Assembly (NCBI RefSeq): GCF_001612985.1 | Contig: NZ_BDBM01000027.1 | Location: 1 to 64,000 of the forward strand | DNA length: 64,000 nucleotides | From: Nocardia gamkensis NBRC 108242 | Lineage (GTDB): Bacteria > Actinomycetota > Actinomycetes > Mycobacteriales > Mycobacteriaceae | Direction: 5' to 3' | Shown here: positions 33,372-42,085 of the stretch, one piece after another | How positions within the stretch are numbered: the stretch's first letter is position 1 | Layout: each line of letters begins with the position of its first letter | The notes under the pieces: model-generated | Database searches by the model: none | Told to the model about the DNA's origin: nothing | The model's input: the letters and a program-made list of their open reading frames with translations, nothing else | Program-made: the position numbers and the translations under genes

Positions 33372-33415
33372 TGTCGGGCTGACAGGATTTGAACCTGCGA
33401 CCACTTGACCCCCAG
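33372..33415. repeat. Right attachment copy within tRNA-Pro
   Basis: This copy is identical to 26437-26480 over 44 bases. It covers the 3' half of the tRNA gene from two bases beyond its end to the anticodon loop, so integration restores a whole tRNA. Confidence 0.85.
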
Positions 33416-33447
33416 TCAAGTGCGCTACCAAACTGCGCCACAGCCCG
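33374..33447 (-). tRNA. tRNA-Pro (anticodon GGG)
   Basis: The minus strand gives a 74-base cloverleaf. The acceptor stem CGGGCTG pairs perfectly with CAGCCCG, with a C1-G72 pair and A73, which are typical of bacterial tRNA-Pro. The D-arm includes GCGCAGTTTGGTAGCGC, the anticodon arm is CTTGA-CTGGGGG-TCAAG (anticodon GGG), and the T-loop is TTCAAAT. No CCA is encoded. It is the integration site of the element to its left. Confidence 0.97.
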
Positions 33448-33551
33448 TTGCGCCCGCTGTGCGGGCGCTCGAAGAGATTACCGCACGAGGCCGGAGCGGT
33501 GCTAATCGACTGGTCAGAGGGGGTGCGGGGTGGTGGAGGATGGGTGTGTTC

Positions 33552-34355
33552 TCAGCGGTAGTCGTTCACGTGGTCGACCGCCCACTGGGCGAAGGTGCGG
33601 GCGGGTGTGCCGGTGATCGACTGCGAAGTGGGACCGACCGGGCTCGGCTGCGTTCCGGCTTCTGCCCACATATCGAGGACTGGGCGGTAGTAGACGTCGG
33701 CTGCTTCCTCGTAACTGAGCTCGATCAGTTCGATCGGCTCGCCCAGGGCGGCGGAGATGGCGGCGACCTGCTGGCGATGCGACAGGGATTCGGGGCCGGT
33801 GAGGGGGTAGATCTTGCCCGCGTGGGATGGGTCGTCGAGGGCGGTGACGGCTGCGGCGGCGATATCGTCTTCGTGGATCGGCGTCAGTTGCAGGCCCGGG
33901 AAGGGGACGCGGACTACGCGGTCGGCTCTGATGGTGGGAAACCAGGTGCGGGCGTTGGCGGCGAAGGCGCCCGGACGCAGCACGGTCAACGGCAGGCCGG
34001 ACGCGCGCAGCGTGTTCTCCACCGCGAGATGGCGTGCGCCGATGGGATTGTGCCCGTTCGCCGCCGCGATGGAGGACAGCAGCACGATGTGGGCGACTCC
34101 GGCGGCCTTCGCGGCGTCGATGAAGTTGTCGATGCCCTCGGCGGCGGCGTAGCAGAAGATTTTCTCGATACCCGTGAGGGCGGTGGTGACCGATCCGGGG
34201 TCGGTCGGGTCGAGCCCGACGAGTTCGACACCGTCCGGCACGGTGGTGTCCGCCGGGCGAGAACTGGCTGCCCGCACCGATCTTCCGGCCGCGCGCAGTT
34301 GATCGACGACAGCTCGGCCGACGATGCCGCGAACGCCGGTGACGAGGTAGGTCAT
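33552..34355 (-). CDS. NmrA-like NAD(P)-binding protein
   Basis: A 267-residue atypical short-chain dehydrogenase/NmrA-like protein. MTYLVTGVRGIVGRAVVDQL is the Rossmann GxxGxxG region. DNFIDAAKAAGVAHIVLLSS, then AVENTLRASGLPLTVLRPGA and the LTPIHEDDIAAAAV block are typical of the quinone-reductase/NmrA group. Such proteins act as NAD(P)H-dependent reductases or redox sensors. It overlaps the upstream TetR stop as ATGA, so the pair is co-transcribed and is likely regulated by that TetR. Confidence 0.85.
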   Translation of the reverse strand: MTYLVTGVRGIVGRAVVDQLRAAGRSVRAASSRPADTTVPDGVELVGLDPTDPGSVTTALTGIEKIFCYAAAEGIDNFIDAAKAAGVAHIVLLSSIAAANGHNPIGARHLAVENTLRASGLPLTVLRPGAFAANARTWFPTIRADRVVRVPFPGLQLTPIHEDDIAAAAVTALDDPSHAGKIYPLTGPESLSHRQQVAAISAALGEPIELIELSYEEAADVYYRPVLDMWAEAGTQPSPVGPTSQSITGTPARTFAQWAVDHVNDYR

Positions 34356-34972
34356 GGGGTCTCTCCTTCGGAACGGGAATCGGTGAGATGGGTCAGGATG
34401 CGGCGCAACTGTTCGCCGTAGCGTCGCTCGAATTCCGTGGTCTGGGCTTCCATGCCGAACAGCTCGCGCACCTGGACCGGTAGCAGCAGAGGGGCGATGA
34501 CCATGCCCATCACCGCGAGCTGGAAGGCGGCCGGGTCGAGATCGGCGGCGATCTCACCGCGCTCCTGACGGCGTCTGGTCTCGGCGAGATCGTGCTCCGA
34601 GATCGGCTGCTCACCAGACGGCGCGGCATCGGATAATCCTCGCCACATGAGCAACCGGATGCCGCGCGGATCGCGCAGCCCGTCGCGCAGATATTTCGTG
34701 ACCACCTCCGCCAGCGGCAGCGCCGGATCGCTGAAGGTGGCCTCGCGCTCCAGCCAGCTCTGCTGGAGCGCTCGGTACAACCCTTCCTTCCCGCCGAAGT
34801 AGTAGGTGATCAACTGCTTGTTGACGCCGGCCCGCTCGGCGATGTCGCCGACCCGGGCCCCCGCATAACCTTTCGCGGCGAACTCGTCCAAGGCCGCCTC
34901 GAGCAGGCAGCGTTTGGTGCGTCCGGCGTCGCGAACGCGATGGGCGGGATCCGGGGTGCGATGAGTCGGCAC
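34352..34972 (-). CDS. TetR-family regulator
   Basis: A 206-residue protein with an N-terminal TetR HTH (AALDEFAAKGYAGARVGDIA, then AGVNKQLITYYFGGKEGLYR) and a helical ligand domain with a C-terminal MxIxPLLLPVQV stretch. The GTG at 34972 is the sensible start, because further upstream the sequence does not look like TetR. It is followed without a gap by the NmrA-like gene and probably represses that pair. Confidence 0.85.
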   Translation of the reverse strand: MPTHRTPDPAHRVRDAGRTKRCLLEAALDEFAAKGYAGARVGDIAERAGVNKQLITYYFGGKEGLYRALQQSWLEREATFSDPALPLAEVVTKYLRDGLRDPRGIRLLMWRGLSDAAPSGEQPISEHDLAETRRRQERGEIAADLDPAAFQLAVMGMVIAPLLLPVQVRELFGMEAQTTEFERRYGEQLRRILTHLTDSRSEGETP

Positions 34973-35072
34973 CTGCCCCAGAGTAGTCCCGATTTTACAT
35001 ATGGCTAATTGTTTTAGACAGATGAAAAGTAGGGGGTGGTCCGCAGTGCGACAGACCACCCTCACGTCCGAC

Positions 35073-36296
35073 TCAAAGAAGACTCAGGGGCGGGGACTCC
35101 GGAAAGGTGACCGGGACCGTAGCCGGTGCGCGGTGGAAGGAGCTCGGGAGCCACTTCATTTCCGCAGCTGGGATCGCCAGCCGGATCTCCGGCAGCGCAT
35201 CGAGCAGTTGGTCGAGCGCCTCTTGGACGATGACCATGCCGACCGACTGCGCGGGGCAGGTGTGCGGGCCGGCGCCCCAGGCCAAGTGGGAACGGTTGCC
35301 CTGGCGGTCACCGGCCACCGCTGCGGGGTCGTTGTTGCACGCCGCCAAGCCGATCAGCACCGGTTGATGCTGCGGAAGCCACACATTCCCGACGATTTGC
35401 GGCTGAATCGGATATCTGACACAGGAGTTGGTCGCGGGGGGATCGCTGAACAGCACCTCGTCGATCGCGTCGCGAGTGGACAGTGCTCCGCCGAGCAGCT
35501 CACCGCCGAACCGCTCATCGGTCACCAGCAGCAGCACAGTGACCGCGATCAGATTCCATGTCGGTTCGGCGCCGGTCGTGTACAGCATGGCCATCTGATG
35601 GACGAGTTCGGTCTCGCTCAGCCGCGCCGGATGCTGGACCAGCCAGGAGGCCACATCTCCCGCCGGTGCTGCCCGTTTGGCCGAGATCACCTCGAGCATC
35701 GCCGCGCTGAGCGTTCGATGCGCCGCTTCCGCCGACGCAGCGTCGACGGCGTCGCGCAGGCTCATCATCGCGGTGTACGCGTCCTCTCGGACCTCGGGCG
35801 GGAACCCCAGCACCTGCTCCAGTACCCGGACGGTGAGCGGGATCGCGTACTCGTTGAGCAGATCCGCCGATCCGGCCGCGCAGAAACCGTTGATCAGCGA
35901 CACGGCGGTGCGTTCCACCGTGTCGCGCAGTGTGTGCAGATCGATGCGATCGAGGCCGGCGGTGACGGCGTTCCGGTAGCGGGCATGCTCGTCTCCCGCC
36001 GTCCGCGACGCGTCCGGCCGCCACCGCATCGCCCACGGCACCGGACACCGCGCCGGCACGCTTTGTTCCCACTCGCTCGGATCGGCCGAGAAACGCGCGG
36101 AGTCGGTGAGAACCTCCAACGCCGTGCGGTAATCGATGATCAACGTCGCGGACACTTCCGGCGCTACCTGCACCGGGACGAGCGGGCCGTGATCGCTGCG
36201 CATCCGCCGGTATGCCGCGTGGGGGTCGGCTGCGAACTCGTCGGAATACAGCTTCACCCGCGCGCACCGTAGCGATCGAAGGGCGAGACGGGACAT
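35073..36296 (-). CDS. Cytochrome P450 with a non-canonical ExxR region
   Basis: A 407-residue P450. The heme loop is HLAWGAGPHTCPAQ, with the Cys ligand in place and Trp instead of the usual Phe. The I-helix is AMLYTTGAEPTWNLIAV. The K-helix position reads AIDEVLFSDPPA, so the ExxR motif becomes ExxF. Some actinomycete families (for example CYP156/157) are known to lack a normal ExxR, so this may still fold. No ferredoxin or reductase gene adjoins it. The start is uncertain: ATG 36296 is used, and a GTG near the KLYSDEF segment is also possible. The substrate is unknown. Confidence 0.85.
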   Translation of the reverse strand: MSRLALRSLRCARVKLYSDEFAADPHAAYRRMRSDHGPLVPVQVAPEVSATLIIDYRTALEVLTDSARFSADPSEWEQSVPARCPVPWAMRWRPDASRTAGDEHARYRNAVTAGLDRIDLHTLRDTVERTAVSLINGFCAAGSADLLNEYAIPLTVRVLEQVLGFPPEVREDAYTAMMSLRDAVDAASAEAAHRTLSAAMLEVISAKRAAPAGDVASWLVQHPARLSETELVHQMAMLYTTGAEPTWNLIAVTVLLLVTDERFGGELLGGALSTRDAIDEVLFSDPPATNSCVRYPIQPQIVGNVWLPQHQPVLIGLAACNNDPAAVAGDRQGNRSHLAWGAGPHTCPAQSVGMVIVQEALDQLLDALPEIRLAIPAAEMKWLPSSFHRAPATVPVTFPESPPLSLL

Positions 36297-37079
36297 GGGG
36301 AGATAGTCAAAACAGGCTCCTGGAAAAGGGATCCGAAATCGACGCCGGATCCGCACGGCAGCTCTGGCGTAGGCGGATCGGCTCTGGGTGAATAGCCGGG
36401 TCGGCTACCGAAGGAATGTGAGGGGGAGCGGCCGGTGAAACGCGGGGGGCGAAAATAGTCGCGGGCCCGCCGGCCAGGCTGTGAATCCTGGCGATCCGTG
36501 TGCCCGATGCCACATCGACACGTTCGATCTCCCCTGCGTACGTCGCCGACAAGTGGCACCACGATCCAACTCGGCCCTCGAACCGACCGGTCTACCAAAA
36601 GTGTTCGATCGCAGCGTAATTCGACTAACGTTGAGGAAGCATACCCAGCTCCGTCATCGTTCGCAGCGCGAACTTTCCGAGACGGCGAGGACCGTCCGGC
36701 AGAGGCAGCCGCACAACTGATCTCGCACCGCCGGGCGCGGCGGTAGGGAGCATGTTCTCCTGCCCCGCTACCGCCCTACCGGGCGCCGCCCGGTCAGAGC
36801 CCGTATGCGTCGAGTGATCGCCGGTCGAATACGCGCGGATCGGCGCGTTCGAATATTCGAGTCGGGTGGTCACCGGCGCGACATTCGCGCTGAGCGATCA
36901 GCGGGCGTCACCGCGCTGTCGACGCGACATACCGGTTACCGGTGAGGCGCGGCGAAAGTCGATGCGCCTTGTCAAGCCGACCATTCCGCGATAGAAGGGC
37001 GTGCGTAGTGAACTACTCGCTTCAGGTGCCGCGCTTCGTGAATGGGGCAATCATGGGCCCGGCGACCTGCGACGTAGCA
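36297..37079. other. Non-coding stretch, no gene recognised
   Basis: About 780 bases lie between the P450 gene and a GNAT remnant. Open frames here have no family-like features. A small hairpin (ACCGGGC/GCCCGGT) occurs near 36777-36793. Nothing else is supported. Confidence 0.4.
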
Positions 37080-37399
37080 TCAGCCGCGCATCATGGCAGG
37101 CGGTGCCTGCGCGACCGTGTCGTCGAGCACCGTCCAGCCGTCCGGGGCAGGTGGCCGTGGCCGCGCAACGCGGTGCTGCCGCCCGGTCCGAGCAGGGTGG
37201 CCAGGTCGGTCCAGTCCTGTTCGTCCAGCACCTGCGGGTGGTCGACGAACCGGGCGACCTCCAGGTCATAGCGGCCGATCCGTCCCACCCAGCCGGCGAA
37301 CCGGCGGTGCTCGCCGCGCAACGACGCCCGCACCGGGTCGTCCAGCGGGTGCGGCGAGGTATCGACGTCGATGGTCGACTCGGTGGTCTTACCGCGCAC
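37080..37399 (-). pseudogene. Fragment of a GNAT acetyltransferase (N-terminal part)
   Basis: The minus-strand frame reads DDPVRASLRGEHRRFAGWVG, then RYDLEVARFVDHPQVLDEQD and WTDLATLLGPGG. This resembles the N-terminal module of a common actinomycete GNAT family. At about 37150 the frame must shift to continue as DGWTVLDDTVAQA, after which a TGA ends it. The acetyl-CoA-binding domain is missing. It is a decayed remnant. Confidence 0.5.
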
Positions 37400-37567
37400 T
37401 CCTCCACAACAGCGTCCGACCGGAGAACGTTAGCGAGACGCACGAGCGACGAGCACGGGTTGCGCTCAACGAGATTCCGGCACCGTGGCCTGCCGGGGCG
37501 TCGGAGCTACGGCTGGCGGTCGAGGGCCTTCTTGACCTGCCGGTCTAAAACGATTACGGTTCAGGTC

Positions 37568-38143
37568 ATGGGCAGGCCGCGCAACTTCGATCCGGACACG
37601 GTGGTGGACCGGGCCATGGAGACGTTCTGGACCCACGGGTACGCCAACACCTCGCCCGCGCAGCTGGCCGACGCCACCGGCATCGGAAAAGGCAGTCTGT
37701 ACAACACTTTCGGCAGCAAGCGTGCGTTGTTCGACTTGGCTCTCGACCGTTACGACCGGCTGGGTGTCGAGTTGGCCGCGGATATCCTGACCCGACCGGG
37801 CACCACCCGCGATTGCCTGGCCGCCTTCCTGCGTGGACTGGCGGACGCCGATATCGCGCAGCCCGTTCGGCGCGGCTGCCTGGCTGTGAACACCGCCATG
37901 GAAATGGCGGGGCACGATGCGGAGATCGCCCGTGCGGTCCGCGCGACACAGGATCATATGATCGCGGCGTTGGAGGCCCGGATCGATCAGGGGAAACGCG
38001 ATGGTGACGTGCGCGCCGATATCGACCCGCGATCGATGGCCGAATTCGTGATGAACACCGTCGTCGGCCTACGGGTGATGGCCAAGACCTACGATGCGCC
38101 CACTCTGCATCGCATCATCGACACCGCTCTGACCGCCCTCTGA
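37568..38143 (+). CDS. TetR-family regulator
   Basis: A 191-residue TetR protein. MGRPRNFDPDTVVDRAMETF, then NTSPAQLADATGIGKGSLYN, then FGSKRALFDLALDRYD give the HTH, and the C-terminal domain follows the TetR_C pattern with RRGCLAVNTAMEMAGHD. The start at 37568 is the usual MGRPR start. The SDR gene begins 73 bases downstream in the same direction, so it is the probable target. Confidence 0.88.
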   Translation: MGRPRNFDPDTVVDRAMETFWTHGYANTSPAQLADATGIGKGSLYNTFGSKRALFDLALDRYDRLGVELAADILTRPGTTRDCLAAFLRGLADADIAQPVRRGCLAVNTAMEMAGHDAEIARAVRATQDHMIAALEARIDQGKRDGDVRADIDPRSMAEFVMNTVVGLRVMAKTYDAPTLHRIIDTALTAL

Positions 38144-38216
38144 ATCGAACTGCCTGCCGTGGGGTCCTTTGCTGCCCATATTTTTGACCTGTAGTTCAAG
38201 AAAGAAAGGTTCCATC

Positions 38217-39005
38217 ATGGATCTAGAACTGTCCGGCAAGACCGCCGTCGTCACCGGTGCCAGCCGAGGCATCGGCTTGGCCGTCGCCGAAGCATTGACC
38301 GCCGAGGGCGTCCGGGTGGTCGGGGCCGCGCGCACCGTTACGCCCGAGCTCGAAAAGGCGAGCGTCGCAGCGGTTCCCGTCGACCTCTCCACCTCGGAGG
38401 GAGCGACCCGGCTGATCGGCGCCGCACTCGACGAACTGGGCGGCATCGACATCCTGATCAACAACGTCGGCGCCGTGAATGCCGCGCGTCTGGAACTGGG
38501 CGGCTTCCTCGACGTCGAGGACGAGCAATGGCGAGAGTTGTTCGACCTGAATCTGTTCAGCGCGATCTGGGTCACCCGCGCGGCACTGCCCAGCCTGCTG
38601 GAGCGGCGCGGCGCGGTGGTCACCATCTCGTCGATCAACAAACATCTTCCGGCGGCGGGGCCGGTCGGTTACAGCGAGGCCAAGGCCGCGCTGACCGCGC
38701 TGACCAAGCGGCTCAGCGAGGAGTTCGGGCCGCGCGGGGTGCGGGTCAACACCGTCTCACCCGGCGTGGTCGGCACGCCGATGTGGCGCGGACCGCACGG
38801 CGTGGGTGCCAAGTTCGCCGCCGCTCAGGGGCTTTCGCAGGAGGAACTGCTCGCGGCCGTGCCGGAGCAGTTCGGCATCGCCTCCGGCCGGATCAGCGAA
38901 CCGGAGGAGGTCGCCGCCCTCGTCGCCTTCCTCGCGTCACCCAAAGCCGCCAATATCGTCGGGGCGGACTACGTCATCGATGGTGGCACATTGAAGATCG
39001 CCTGA
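38217..39005 (+). CDS. Short-chain dehydrogenase/reductase
   Basis: A 262-residue classical SDR. AVVTGASRGIGLAVAEAL is the NAD(P)-binding motif and NNVGA the NAG-like motif. Catalytic Ser lies in VVTISSINKH and the YxxxK motif in GYSEAKAAL. VNTVSPGVVGTPMW and the C-terminal GADYVIDGG are standard. The ATG at 38217 follows AAGAAAGG. It is probably controlled by the TetR gene just upstream. The substrate is unknown. Confidence 0.9.
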   Translation: MDLELSGKTAVVTGASRGIGLAVAEALTAEGVRVVGAARTVTPELEKASVAAVPVDLSTSEGATRLIGAALDELGGIDILINNVGAVNAARLELGGFLDVEDEQWRELFDLNLFSAIWVTRAALPSLLERRGAVVTISSINKHLPAAGPVGYSEAKAALTALTKRLSEEFGPRGVRVNTVSPGVVGTPMWRGPHGVGAKFAAAQGLSQEELLAAVPEQFGIASGRISEPEEVAALVAFLASPKAANIVGADYVIDGGTLKIA

Positions 39006-39158
39006 ATCAGAAGGCCGGGGGAGTCTTCGCGTTCCGGCTGCGACGCCGGGGAATACGTTCGCGCCCTTAGTGTTCGAGTGGTGAACGTGGTAGGAGTGAG
39101 TCGCGGCCGGAAGCGTAGACGGGTAGGGTAGCCGGACGGCACGGATAGGAGCGGACTG

Positions 39159-39703
39159 GTGCGTGTCCATCATCTGGATGCCGGGGGGACCCGTCCTTTC
39201 GGAGGGCCGACTTCCCCCGGGCCACCGTGCACGTGCACCGAGCGGAGCTGGACGCCGTCGAAGGGCCCTTCGGTCGTCGCGAGAAGTTCCGGTATCGACC
39301 GGTGCAGTTCGAGCATGGACCCGAGTGGTCGGTCTACGGGGAGTCCGACACCCGCGCGGAGCGCTGGTTCGATTTCCAGGCGGTCCGCGAATTGCGGGGC
39401 CTGCCCCCGGAGGTAATCATGGTCCCGCTGGCGGGCCACACTCGCGGTCACGTCGGCGTCGCCGTCGACACCGGGGACGGCTGGCTGTTGCACGCCGGCG
39501 ACGCCTACACCTACCACGGCCAAATGCGTGCGAAACCGTCGATGCCCTTGGGAACGCGGGTTTTCCAGTGGTATGTGGACACTGGGCGGCGGGCCCGCAT
39601 CGAGAACCAGCAGCGGCTCCGGGAACTCGTCAGCGACCACGGCGACGCGGTGACGGTGTTCTCCGCGCATTGCGCGACGGAATTCGAGCGCCTGAGCAGC
39701 TGA
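39159..39703 (+). pseudogene. Metallo-beta-lactamase-fold protein with an internal deletion
   Basis: The first frame starts MRVHHLDAGGTRPFGG, the usual N-terminus of a family of actinomycete MBL-fold hydrolases. Soon after, in another frame, comes ATVHVHRAELDAVEGP, then PLAGHTRGHVGVAV, LLHAGDAYTYHG and VFSAHCATEFERL. The part that should carry the HxHxDH metal site, about 80-100 residues, is missing. The frame change and the deletion indicate an inactive gene. Confidence 0.7.
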
Positions 39704-40052
39704 CCGCTGTGGCTACCAGGGCCGGTCGCTGCCGTGGAGCCCGCGTTCGGCGAACGCGGGCAGCGCCACCGCGCTAGCCGACAACGCGGTGGGATGGCCA
39801 CCGCCGAAGTGATCCCGGTCTGTGCCATCAGCGCGCGCCGCCTCGGGGCTCACTCGGGCAGCGCCCGCCCGGAGCGGCGCGCAGTGCCTCGGCGTAGCCC
39901 CGCGGTATCAGGTGCTGATGCACGTCTACACGGTTGATGAAGCAGCCCCTTCTCCGGGCCTGCCGTGTTCCACGCCGCGCCGAAGAGGTTCGGACCCCGC
40001 ATGGCGCAGCCCGGCTCGTTACCCACCAATTCTGATGGTTCATCATTTCTGC

Positions 40053-40115
40053 TTGACAGAGTGAATCCACATATCTGATGATTACATCAGATTATTGGCC
40101 GGAGGAGTGTCGCGA
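40053..40115 (+). promoter_or_regulatory. Promoter/operator in front of a decayed gene
   Basis: TTGACA (40053-40058) is followed after 17 bases by TGATGA. Overlapping this is the perfect palindrome ATCTGATG-ATTA-CATCAGAT (40073-40092). GGAGGAG (40101-40107) and ATG (40115) follow. This is an unusually complete promoter, operator and ribosome-site layout. The reading frame after the ATG is disrupted. Confidence 0.5.
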
Positions 40116-40442
40116 TGAGCGCCTTCGATTTCGATGTCGTGGGGGGTCGGCCTCGGCCCCTCCGAAACCGCGGCCGCGTTTCCGCCGCGGCGTATACCCC
40201 GGCGTGGACTGCGCGGCGTCGAAGGAACCCCGGCCCGGCAGCCGGATGTCCGCCACTACAACGGCCGCCATCGGCGCCTGGACGGGGCATTAGGCGTGGG
40301 GTTCGCGATCCTGGGTTACGGAACCGCGTGCTGCGCCCCGACCGCTAGCTACGTCTTCGGCGTCGCCGCGGCCGAGCGAGGCGCGCCGTGGGTCGCCGAA
40401 TTGGCACGGCGACTGGGCGTGTCCCCAGGAGGCTGGCGGTAA
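40115..40442 (+). pseudogene. Unrecognised decayed reading frame
   Basis: A well-placed ATG begins MSAFDFDVV. A one-base change into the neighbouring frame would then continue GVGLGPSETAAAF and later ALGVGFAILGYGTACC, ending LARRLGVSPGGWR at 40442. The opening resembles the start of a flavoprotein Rossmann fold, but that is a weak impression. I treat it as a remnant. Confidence 0.3.
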
Positions 40443-41052
40443 ACCAGCCCGGCACCGACGTCCATCAGGATGTGCCGACTTTTTCGGCTACCTCTGTCCG
40501 CGGTCGATTTCGTGCCGAACGCCTGCCGGGTGGTCGCGCGCGCACGCCGTGACGACGTTGTCGCGGTGGCGTGCCGAACTCCGCGCCGAGTGCTGACCTA
40601 CCCGTCCGAGGCCGGGTGACAGGCGCTGCGGACTTCGTGTTGTACGGCCAAATCTAGCTATCTGTGGGCATCGTGACCCGAGTAGTGCGCTACCCGACCT
40701 GAGCGGTCGTCGGTCAGGCGTGGGTGTGCCCGGTCGCGCATACTCGCGCAGGTCTGGATAGTGCGGCTGCTCGGCCGCACAGGGTAAGGCTCGGCGTCCG
40801 CGCGGCGGGGAATCGATCTGCCGCTGTCCTCATGTTTGCTGGATGGCCGGTTCGCGAGGTCTGCGCAGAGTGAGCGAGGTAACGTGAAGGTGTCGGCCGG
40901 GGTCGGCTACGTGAGCGACGGCGTGGCGGCCGCGGCGGCAGCGCGTAGTCGGTGCGTCTTCGGACCTCGTGGTCGTATCCGGCCGGAAGCCGTCACGGCC
41001 CCGGAGGCTTCCGCTGAACAGCAGTGCTGGTTCGCGAGAAAGATCCGCCGTC
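40443..41052. other. Non-coding stretch upstream of the mycolate methyltransferase gene
   Basis: About 600 bases with no supported gene. The promoter of the methyltransferase gene must lie near its right end, but I see no clear boxes. Confidence 0.4.
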
Positions 41053-41967
41053 ATGAGTGTGTACGCCCCCCTGTACCGCGAGGTCCTGTCGCGGGAGGAA
41101 CTGCCGGACGAGTTCTTCGGACTCTTCCTCGACCCGACCCGTACCTACAGTTGCGCGCTGTGGACCCACCCCGACGACACCCTGGAAAAAGCCCAGACGG
41201 CGAAGATTGATCTCGCCTTGGCCAAATGCGATCTCCAACCGGGGATGACCCTGCTGGACGTCGGTTGCGGCTGGGGATCGACCATGCTGCGCGCCATGGA
41301 CACCTACGGGGTGAACACGATCGGGTTGACCCGCAGCCGCAACCAGTACCGGTACGTGCGGGACATGCTCGTCGATCGGCTGATCCGTGGCCGCCCCTAC
41401 GGCGGGGTGCGAGTGCAGGGCTGGGAGGATTTCGACCGGCGTGCCGACCGGATCGTGTGCGTCGGGGCGATGGAACACCTGCCGGTGGACCGCTATGGGG
41501 AGTTCTTCGAGTTCGCCTACCGGATCATGCCCTCGGACGGAGTGCTGCTGTTGCAGACGGTGGTCAGCCACAGCCGCGATCATCTGCGGGCGCACGGCAC
41601 CAGGATCACCGGCGACGACTTCGCCTTCTTGCGTTTCCTGCGCGAGACCATCTTCCCCGGTGGCCAGCTCCCGCTGTCGTTCGGCCACTACCCCAAAGGG
41701 ATCACCGAATACGCGCAGGAAGCCGGATTCACCGTCGCCGACATCCAGTCGCTGGGACCGCATTACACCACCACATTGGACTGCTGGGCCGACGCCCTGC
41801 ACGAACACCGAGACCGGGCGATCGAGCTCGCCGGGCGCGACACCTACAACGCCTACATCCGGTATCTCACCGGCTCGGCCGAGTACTTCCGTCGTGGGCA
41901 TATCGACGTCATGCAGTTCACCTGCCTCAAACCCGACGCTCGCTACCGGTCCCCGCTGCTGCGCTGA
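41053..41967 (+). CDS. Mycolic acid cyclopropane synthase-type methyltransferase
   Basis: A 304-residue SAM-dependent enzyme of the CmaA/MmaA/UmaA family. MTLLDVGCGWGSTMLRAMD is the SAM-binding motif I. GLTRSRNQYRYVRD, then VQGWEDFDRRADRIVC and VGAMEHLPVDRYGEFFEF follow as in mycolate methyltransferases, and the late ADIQSLGPHYTTTLDCWAD and YLTGSAEYFRRGHIDVMQFT match their C-terminal part. These enzymes modify double bonds in mycolic acids. It is strong evidence for a mycolate-bearing host. The gene stands alone. Confidence 0.9.
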   Translation: MSVYAPLYREVLSREELPDEFFGLFLDPTRTYSCALWTHPDDTLEKAQTAKIDLALAKCDLQPGMTLLDVGCGWGSTMLRAMDTYGVNTIGLTRSRNQYRYVRDMLVDRLIRGRPYGGVRVQGWEDFDRRADRIVCVGAMEHLPVDRYGEFFEFAYRIMPSDGVLLLQTVVSHSRDHLRAHGTRITGDDFAFLRFLRETIFPGGQLPLSFGHYPKGITEYAQEAGFTVADIQSLGPHYTTTLDCWADALHEHRDRAIELAGRDTYNAYIRYLTGSAEYFRRGHIDVMQFTCLKPDARYRSPLLR

Positions 41968-42085
41968 GTCCGTCGCCGGCGGTGGCGCATGGCCACCGCA
42001 TCTGCCTGCACGCCGAGTGCAAACCGCGCACCGAGCGCTGCGGCCCCGCTAGTCGCCGACCGACGCGTCAGCGATCCGCTCCTGA

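Larger units (their letters stand above)
26437..33415. mobile_element. Integrated rolling-circle-replicating element in tRNA-Pro(GGG)
   Basis: The element is bounded by 44-bp direct repeats (26437-26480 and 33372-33415). It carries, in plus-strand order, two zinc-cluster genes, a Rep, an excisionase and an integrase whose end lies 41 bases from the right repeat. On the minus strand it carries a PP2C-like/HTH pair and a small zinc-ribbon gene. This is the core of an actinomycete integrative element of the pSAM2 type. I find no FtsK-like transfer protein, so it may be non-conjugative or mobilisable only with help. Confidence 0.8.
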
